Below, piece after piece: positions 58,481-64,000 of a DNA stretch of 64,000 bases; the first letter of the stretch is position 1, and the number at the start of each line of letters is the position of its first letter. Location of the stretch: NCBI GenBank assembly GCA_038243995.1, contig JBBRTV010000004.1, forward strand, positions 62,001 to 126,000, in the 5' to 3' direction. The DNA is from Scleromatobacter sp038243995 (lineage in GTDB: Bacteria > Pseudomonadota > Gammaproteobacteria > Burkholderiales > Burkholderiaceae_C). The notes beneath the pieces were generated by a model. The model was given only the letters and a program-made list of their open reading frames with translations, was not told the DNA's origin and ran no database searches. The position numbers and the translations under genes were made by a program.

Positions 58481-60355
58481 CTATTTGAGCTCGCCCAAGG
58501 CTGCCGGCCCGATCAGGCCGGCCAGGACGGCGGAACCCTCCTTCGTCATGTGGCCGTAGTCGAACTGGAGCGGTGTCCTGGCGTCGGCCATGGTGCGGCA
58601 GTTCGGCGTACACAGGGTCTGGTATGGCGAGACATAGACGACCCCGTCCGGCAGTTTCTGGCTGGCGAACAGGCGATCGGCGACCTTCGGTTCCGGCATC
58701 AGCGACGGATAAGCGATCGCCCCCGGGGCCGTGTTGGAAGCGTTCTCTTTTGCCAGCAGGCGCGGCAAGGCCTGGGCGTATTCCTCGATCGGCCCCGACA
58801 GCACGACGCGCCCGGCGAACTTGCGCATCGCCGCCGCAGTCGATACCGCTGCCGCCACGTCGGTGGCGCGCCACCGCGCCGAAATGATGACGACGTCGAT
58901 CGGGTGGGCGGGAAGGTAGTCGTCGAACACGAAATGCATCATGTCCGTGCACCGCTTGTCACCGCGCGCATGGAGAACCGGCATGCATCCTGATGCGGTC
59001 GCCTGCATGAAGTTCAGGTTCGGGAATGTCGCGGTGTAGCCCGACCACAGGTGGGCAGCGAGGCTGTCGCCGACGATCAGGACATTCTTCTTGCTCGTCG
59101 AGCTCGCGAGGCACTCTTGCTGCTTGAATTCCGCGAACGAGTTGTAGTGCGAGGTCAGGAAGCATTGGCCGTCGCGCATGCTGATCGCGGCGGGATAGTC
59201 GAGGAATTTGAGAATATCTTCGGCTGATTGAGGCACCGGCCGGAAACTGTCGCCCAGGCTGCCGAGCGACAATGCGAAGGCAGACGTCGCGACCATGAAT
59301 CCGACGCCGAGTGCGAGCGTCCCACGCGGAGAAAATCGATAGGGCCTGGTTCGCGCCGGGCGCTCGACAAGCCACCAGGACGCCGTCGCGAAGGCGACCG
59401 CGACGAGCACCAGGGTGAGCTTCTCGGGCGTGCTCTCGGGCCGGTGTATATCCACGGAGAACACGAGCAGCGGCCAGTGCCACAGATACAGCGAATACGA
59501 AATCAGGCCGATGAAGCGCACCGGCGCGAACGCCAGGCAGCTGGACACCAGATTCATGCCGCAGCCGCCGGCGTAGATGATCGCCGTGGCGCCGAAGCAG
59601 GGGAGGGCCGCCGCGAGGCCGGGGAAATGGGTTTGCTTGTCGTAGAAGAAGATGGCGCCGAAGATCGCACCGACCCCCGCCAGCGATATTCCTTCGACCA
59701 GCCAGCGCTGCGTCACCTTCGGCAAGCCGCCGATCGCCAGCAGGCTGCCTGCCAGCAGTTCCCAGGCGCGGAAGCTGACCAGGTAGAACGCGGCCGTGGC
59801 ATTGCTGTAGACCTCGTAGATCGAGGCGACGAAGCACAGGACGAACGCAACGCCGAGGATGAGCTTCTGCCGGTTCACGTTCAACGACTTGATCATGAAT
59901 ATCAAGAGCGGGAACAGGATATAGAACTGCTCTTCCACCGAGAGCGACCAGGTGTGCAGGGCCGGATTCGAGGTCAACTTGTCGTCGAAGTAATTCGACG
60001 AGCGGAAGAAGAAAATGTTGGAAACGAAGAATATGGAGGCGGCGACGCTCTGTCCGATATCGCGCATCTCCGATGGAAAGCGCAGGAAGAACGTGGCGAC
60101 GAGTGCCACGATGAGTACCGCGAACAGCGCAGGGAATATCCTTCGGACCCGGCGATGATAGAAGTCGACGACGCTGTAAGCGCCGGAGTTGATATCATCG
60201 TAGATGATCCTCGTGATGAGGAAGCCGGAAATCACGAAGAAAATGTCGACGCCGACATAGCCGCCATTCAGGAGGTGGCTGATGCTGTAGTGGAACCCGA
60301 GAACCGAAAGGACTGCAACCGCTCGCAGCCCGTCGATGTCAGCTCTGTATTTCAT
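58481..60355 (-). CDS. OafA/YrhL-type acyltransferase with C-terminal SGNH domain
   Basis: This 624-residue protein has an acyltransferase-3 membrane domain (residues 1-370) opening YRADIDGLRAVAVLSVLGFH and GVDIFFVISGFLITRIIYDD. A periplasmic SGNH domain (about 400-624) follows, with VLIVGDSLAAHLWSG (Ser) and FDYGHMTKEGSAVL (His). This fused architecture O-acetylates cell-surface glycans (OafA, OatA). It could act on the EPS, lipopolysaccharide or peptidoglycan. It is a single gene between the DUF1800 gene and cysNC. Confidence 0.93.
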   Translation of the reverse strand: MKYRADIDGLRAVAVLSVLGFHYSISHLLNGGYVGVDIFFVISGFLITRIIYDDINSGAYSVVDFYHRRVRRIFPALFAVLIVALVATFFLRFPSEMRDIGQSVAASIFFVSNIFFFRSSNYFDDKLTSNPALHTWSLSVEEQFYILFPLLIFMIKSLNVNRQKLILGVAFVLCFVASIYEVYSNATAAFYLVSFRAWELLAGSLLAIGGLPKVTQRWLVEGISLAGVGAIFGAIFFYDKQTHFPGLAAALPCFGATAIIYAGGCGMNLVSSCLAFAPVRFIGLISYSLYLWHWPLLVFSVDIHRPESTPEKLTLVLVAVAFATASWWLVERPARTRPYRFSPRGTLALGVGFMVATSAFALSLGSLGDSFRPVPQSAEDILKFLDYPAAISMRDGQCFLTSHYNSFAEFKQQECLASSTSKKNVLIVGDSLAAHLWSGYTATFPNLNFMQATASGCMPVLHARGDKRCTDMMHFVFDDYLPAHPIDVVIISARWRATDVAAAVSTAAAMRKFAGRVVLSGPIEEYAQALPRLLAKENASNTAPGAIAYPSLMPEPKVADRLFASQKLPDGVVYVSPYQTLCTPNCRTMADARTPLQFDYGHMTKEGSAVLAGLIGPAALGELK

Positions 60356-60740
60356 TTATTTACCGTTCCAGTGGGCGTCGCATTGATTATTCGGGAGCGC
60401 GCGCGCAAGCGTGATCGAGAAGCCTGGATACCAGACGGATTGAGTCTCGCACTGCGTTCGGGTGATCTCGTTGTGCAGCGCAGCAGACGCGAAAGTATAG
60501 CCATCCCTGGTCGATGCCGATATGCAAAACATTAAGAATGCCGGGAGTTGCGCGGGCGCTCGGCCCGGTTTGTTGCAAAGCAATTTTCAGGCAACAACGG
60601 ATGCAATTCCCGTGCAAGGAGGCAGGGTCGCCTGTCGAACCAGCGCCAATGCGCAATGAAATTCGGCAAGAAAAAGGCGCCTCGATCGGAGGCGCCTCCT
60701 GGCGAGCCCGCGCCTGGGCGCCGGCGGTGCTCGACGAGGA
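60356..60740. other. Intergenic region between cysNC and the acyltransferase
   Basis: No gene is supported in these 385 bases. It contains the promoter of the acyltransferase (AT-rich near its start) and the cysNC terminator at 60671. Confidence 0.55.
60671..60697 (-). terminator. Intrinsic terminator after cysNC
   Basis: A 9-base perfect stem (GAGGCGCCT / AGGCGCCTC in the plus-strand arms) with a GATCG loop. It is followed on the minus strand by TTTTT, i.e. the A run at 60671-60675. It lies 44 bases after the cysNC stop. Confidence 0.85.
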
Positions 60741-62645
60741 TCAGTCGATCAGGCCGAGGTCCTTCAACTTCGCGATCACCGCCTCGGCGGCTGCTTCGGC
60801 GTCCATCGACTCGGTCTCGACAACGATCTCCGCGGCTTCCGGGGCTTCGTAGGGCGAGCTGATGCCGGTGAAGTTGGCGATCTCGCCGCGGCGGGCCTTC
60901 TTGTACAGGCCCTTCACGTCGCGTTCCTCGGCGACGGCCAGCGGCGTGCTGACGTAGACCTCGAGGAACTCGCGCTCCCCGAGCAGGCCGCGGGCCATTG
61001 CGCGTTCGGAACGGAACGGCGAGATGAAGGCCGTCAGGACGATCAGGCCCGCGTCGACCATCAGGCGCGCGACTTCGGCGACGCGGCGGATGTTCTCGAC
61101 GCGGTCGGCTTCGGTGAAGCCCAGGTCCTTGTTGAGACCGTGGCGGACGTTGTCGCCGTCGAGCAGGTAGGTATGGCGACCCTGCGCGGCGAGCTTCTTC
61201 TCGACCAGGTTGGCGATGGTCGACTTGCCGGCGCCGGACAGGCCGGTGAACCACAGCACGCCCGGACGCTGGCCCTTGAGCTGCGCGCGCAAGGCCTTGT
61301 CCACATCGACATGCTGCATGTGGATGTTGTGCGAGCGGCGCAGCGCGAAGTTCAGCATCCCCGCGCCGACCGTGTTGTTGGTCATGCGGTTGATCAGGAT
61401 GAAGCCGCCCGTATCGCGGTTGTTCGTGTACGCATCGAACGCGATCGGGCGATCGAGCGCGAGGTTGACGACGCCGATCTCGTTGAGCGCCAACTGCTTC
61501 GCGGCCAGGTGCTCCATCGTGTTGACGTTGACCTTGTACTTCGGCTCGGTGACGGTCGCCGTGACGACCTGCGCGCCGATCTTCATCAGGTACGGGCGAC
61601 CCGGGATCATCGGCTCGTCGGTCATCCAGACGACGGAGGCCTCGAACTGGTCGGCCACCTCGGCGGGGGCGGAGGCGATCGAGATGACGTCGCCGCGCGA
61701 GATGTCGATCTCGTCGGCCAGCGTCAGCGTGATGGACTGGCCGGCGACGGCGAGCGGCAGGTCGCCGTTCATCGTCACGATGCGGGCGACCTTGCTTTCG
61801 CGACCCGACGGTTGCGCGCGGATGCGATCGCCCGGGCGGATCATGCCGCCGGTGACGACGCCGGAGAAGCCGCGGAAGTCGAGGTTGGGGCGGTTGACCC
61901 ACTGCACCGGCATGCGGAACGGTTCCTTCTGCAGGCGTTGTTCGTCGAGCTCGCAGGTCTCGAGGAAGCCCATCAGGGTGGGCCCGCGGTACCAGGGCGT
62001 CTTCTCGCTGGCGACCAACATGTTGTCGCCCTTGAGGCCCGAGAGCGGGATCGACGTGATGTCGTTCAGGCCGATCTGCTTGGCGAACTCGCGGTACTCC
62101 TCGTTGATGCGGTCGAAGGTCTTTTCCGAGTAGTCGACCAGATCCATCTTGTTGATGGCGAGGACGATCTTGCGGATGCCGATCAGGCTCACCAGGTAGC
62201 TGTGGCGACGCGTCTGAGTCAGCACGCCCTTGCGCGCGTCGACCAGGACGACGGCGACGTCGGCGGTCGATGCGCCCGTGATCATGTTGCGCGTGTACTG
62301 CTCGTGGCCCGGGGTGTCGGCGACGATGAACTTGCGGCGGTCGGTCGAGAAGAAGCGGTAGGCGACGTCGATCGTGATGCCTTGCTCGCGCTCGGCGGCG
62401 AGGCCGTCGACGAGCAGCGCGAAGTCGATGTCGCCGCCCTGCGTGCCGTACTTCTTGGAGTCGTTCTCGATCGCGGCGAGCTGGTCTTCGAAGAGCATCT
62501 TCGATTCGTACAGCAGGCGGCCGATGACGGTCGACTTGCCGTCGTCGACGGAGCCGCAGGTGATGAAGCGCAGCAGGCTCTTCTTCTCGTGCTGCCGGAG
62601 GTATTTCTCGATGTCGCTGGAAATCAGGTCCGAGGTGTGGGCCAT
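60741..62645 (-). CDS. cysNC: Bifunctional sulfate adenylyltransferase subunit 1 / adenylylsulfate kinase
   Basis: This 634-residue fusion begins with CysN: GTPase motifs GSVDDGKSTVIGRLLYES, DTPGHEQYTRNMITGAS and NKMDLVD (residues 25-180), then two beta-barrel domains. The C-terminal APS kinase (CysC) has WFTGLSGAGKSTIANLVEKK (P-loop) and LLDGDNVRHGLNKDLGFTEA. With CysD it makes APS from sulfate and ATP with GTP hydrolysis, then phosphorylates it to PAPS. ATG 62645 follows AAGGA by six bases. PAPS feeds both assimilation and sulfotransferases; no cysH or sulfite reductase is in the window. Confidence 0.97.
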   Translation of the reverse strand: MAHTSDLISSDIEKYLRQHEKKSLLRFITCGSVDDGKSTVIGRLLYESKMLFEDQLAAIENDSKKYGTQGGDIDFALLVDGLAAEREQGITIDVAYRFFSTDRRKFIVADTPGHEQYTRNMITGASTADVAVVLVDARKGVLTQTRRHSYLVSLIGIRKIVLAINKMDLVDYSEKTFDRINEEYREFAKQIGLNDITSIPLSGLKGDNMLVASEKTPWYRGPTLMGFLETCELDEQRLQKEPFRMPVQWVNRPNLDFRGFSGVVTGGMIRPGDRIRAQPSGRESKVARIVTMNGDLPLAVAGQSITLTLADEIDISRGDVISIASAPAEVADQFEASVVWMTDEPMIPGRPYLMKIGAQVVTATVTEPKYKVNVNTMEHLAAKQLALNEIGVVNLALDRPIAFDAYTNNRDTGGFILINRMTNNTVGAGMLNFALRRSHNIHMQHVDVDKALRAQLKGQRPGVLWFTGLSGAGKSTIANLVEKKLAAQGRHTYLLDGDNVRHGLNKDLGFTEADRVENIRRVAEVARLMVDAGLIVLTAFISPFRSERAMARGLLGEREFLEVYVSTPLAVAEERDVKGLYKKARRGEIANFTGISSPYEAPEAAEIVVETESMDAEAAAEAVIAKLKDLGLID

Positions 62646-62707
62646 GACGGTTCCTTTATGAATTCGGTGTGGGGAGGAAGAAGCCGGTATTCCGATGAAG
62701 CGATCGG

Positions 62708-63607
62708 TTAGAAGTAACCTTCCTGCTTCTTCTTTTCCATCGAGGCGGCGCTGTCGTGGTCGATCATGCGGCCCTGGCGTTCCGACGTCTTCGTGAGCAG
62801 CATCTCCTGGATGATGTCGGTCAGCGTCGCCGCGGTCGATTCGACGGCGCCCGACAGCGGGTAGCAACCCAGGGTGCGGAAGCGCACGCTCTTCATCATC
62901 GGCACTTCGCCGGACTTCAACGGCATGCGGTCGTCGTCGACCATGATCAGCGTGCCGTCGCGTTCGACGACCGGGCGTTCGGCGGCGTAGTACAGCGGCA
63001 CGATGTTGATGTTCTCGAGGTAGATGTACTGCCAGATGTCGAGCTCGGTCCAGTTCGAGATCGGGAACACGCGGATCGACTCGCCCTTCTGCTTGCGGCC
63101 GTTGTACAGGCGCCAGAGTTCCGGGCGCTGGTTCTTCGGATCCCAGCGATGCTGCGCGGAACGGAACGAGAAGATGCGTTCCTTGGCGCGCGACTTTTCT
63201 TCGTCGCGGCGCGCGCCGCCGAAGGCGGCATCGAAGTTGTACTTGTCCAGCGCCTGCTTCAGGCCCTGCGTCTTCCACATGTCGGTGTGGATCGACGACC
63301 CGTGCGTGAACGGATTGATGCCCAGCTCCATCGCTTCGGGGTTTTGATAGACGATCAGGTTCATGCCCGCTTCAGCGGCTGCGCGCTCGCGCATCTCGTA
63401 CATCGCGCGGAACTTCCACGTGGTGTCGACATGCATCAGCGGGAACGGCGGCGGCGAGGGGTAGAACGCCTTGCGGGCCAGGTGCAGCATCACGGCCGAA
63501 TCCTTGCCGATCGAGTACAGCATGACCGGGTTCTCGGCTTCCGCGATGACCTCGCGCATGATGTGGATGCTCTCGGCTTCCAGGCGCTGGAGGTGGGTGA
63601 GGTTCAT
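62708..63607 (-). CDS. cysD: Sulfate adenylyltransferase subunit 2
   Basis: This region encodes a complete 299-residue CysD: LHLARKAFYPSPPPFPLMHV and VMLYSIGKDSAVMLHLARKA (PP-loop S-x-G-K-D-S), FDAAFGGARRDEEKSRAKER, FSFRSAQHRWDPKNQRPELW, ISNWTELDIWQYIYLENI and RFRTLGCYPLSGAVES. It adenylates sulfate to APS with CysN. ATG 63607 is the family start (NLTHLQRLEAESIHIMREV). Upstream of it the same frame stays open to the window edge, so the real protein may be longer (see findings). It lies 62 bases upstream of cysNC and is co-transcribed. Confidence 0.96.
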   Translation of the reverse strand: MNLTHLQRLEAESIHIMREVIAEAENPVMLYSIGKDSAVMLHLARKAFYPSPPPFPLMHVDTTWKFRAMYEMRERAAAEAGMNLIVYQNPEAMELGINPFTHGSSIHTDMWKTQGLKQALDKYNFDAAFGGARRDEEKSRAKERIFSFRSAQHRWDPKNQRPELWRLYNGRKQKGESIRVFPISNWTELDIWQYIYLENINIVPLYYAAERPVVERDGTLIMVDDDRMPLKSGEVPMMKSVRFRTLGCYPLSGAVESTAATLTDIIQEMLLTKTSERQGRMIDHDSAASMEKKKQEGYF

Positions 63608-64000
63608 GGAATCGTCCGCTTTCGACGCAGTGGTAATGACGAACGGCCGCGTGCCCTCCGCGGGCCGGGGGGCCTGCGTCGAGTGTTCGGCCACGAGGGA
63701 AGCCGCCGCCACGGGAAGCGGCGGCAATTCAGTGATCTCGGTCGCGGCGGCGCTGCGCCGCGACAACGGAACGGGGCAGTCGACCAGGGTCAGGCGCTGC
63801 TGCGTGCCGACCCAGTCGTTGAGCTGCGCCGCACGGCGCAGGTCGAGGCCGTGCAGCCAGGCGACGACGGCGCTGCGGGTCTGGCGCAGGAGACGGGTGA
63901 GGAAGTCGACGTAGCCATCCTGCAGGCTCAGCGAGGCGACCGGAAGCCAGGCGATCTGGCCGCGCGCGTCGACGGCGACGAGTAGCCCGCGCGAGCCGTG
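63608..64000 (-). CDS. Open frame continuous with cysD, possible N-terminal domain (truncated by window)
   Basis: From the window edge, the cysD frame is open for 131 codons without a stop and without an ATG, GTG or TTG until TTG at 63766. The first 80 residues (GLLVAVDARGQIAWLPVASL, then QDGYVDFLTRLLRQTRSAVV and further residues) look like a folded protein. The next 50 are Ala/Pro/Thr-rich, like an interdomain linker. Third codon positions are mostly G or C, as in the real genes, and the other two minus frames either stop early or read as Arg/Pro-rich shadow. It may be a fused domain or an upstream gene read through to cysD. No family is recognised. Confidence 0.35.

Noticed and set aside
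1..64000. CRISPR arrays, tRNA/rRNA genes, insertion sequences or integrase/attachment sites
   Set aside because: No spaced repeats, tRNA-like cloverleaf or transposase/integrase frame was recognised anywhere in the window.

Overview
This 64 kb window is from a high-GC Gram-negative bacterium, most likely a betaproteobacterium (Burkholderiales/Rhodocyclales type). The basis is an EpsD-E-F-G / exosortase B / EpsI / EpsL gene set known from Methylobacillus-like methanolan clusters, strong G/C preference at third codon positions, and a DUF1800/DUF1501 pair typical of that class. The genus cannot be fixed from the sequence. No tRNA, rRNA, CRISPR array, transposase or integrase was seen. Almost the whole window is one large extracellular polysaccharide (EPS) locus with its decoration and precursor supply.

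Region 1 (1-14.7 kb) is a glycan-modification island. It starts inside a core-2/I-branching-type glycosyltransferase, followed by two unrecognised proteins, a glycosyltransferase, an unrecognised protein, a second glycosyltransferase and a sulfotransferase in one tight operon. A lipoprotein 5'-nucleotidase/phosphodiesterase and a Sel1-repeat protein follow. Then come three more sulfotransferase-fold proteins and an alpha/beta-hydrolase-like protein on alternating strands. Several of these carry lysine-rich low-complexity segments.

Region 2 (14.8-45.4 kb) is the EPS operon(s), all on the + strand. Order: gmd and a GDP-fucose synthase; epsD, epsE, epsF, epsG, xrtB, epsI; two glycosyltransferases; a GH16 glycanase; a flippase; a GT8-like protein; an acyltransferase; a polymerase-like membrane protein; an epimerase; ugd; a second acyltransferase; a UDP-glucuronate 4-epimerase type protein; rfbB, rfbD, rfbA, rfbC; a nucleotidyltransferase; manC; the initiating phosphoglycosyltransferase epsB; epsL; and one PEP-CTERM protein closed by a near-perfect bidirectional terminator. 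The repeat unit is therefore predicted to draw on GDP-mannose/GDP-fucose, UDP-glucuronate/galacturonate and dTDP-rhamnose, to be built on undecaprenyl phosphate, flipped and polymerised (Wzx/Wzy type), and exported through EpsE/EpsF/EpsL.

Region 3 (45.4-54.2 kb, - strand) has a second, lipoprotein GH16 glycanase. Upstream of it is a seven-gene, tightly spaced operon: SGNH esterase, MBOAT O-acyltransferase, DltD-like SGNH protein, stand-alone acyl carrier protein, MaoC dehydratase, SDR reductase and an FkbH-type glyceryl-loading enzyme. This looks like an acyl-ACP-dependent O-acylation system for the EPS and is the most interesting candidate for an undescribed system here.

Region 4 (54.8-64 kb, - strand) has the DUF1501/DUF1800 pair, an OafA-like acyltransferase with a C-terminal SGNH domain, and the sulfate-activation genes cysD and cysNC. 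The cysD reading frame stays open to the window edge, suggesting a fused N-terminal domain. With four sulfotransferases at the other end of the window, PAPS supply for a sulfated EPS is a coherent reading, though it is an inference.
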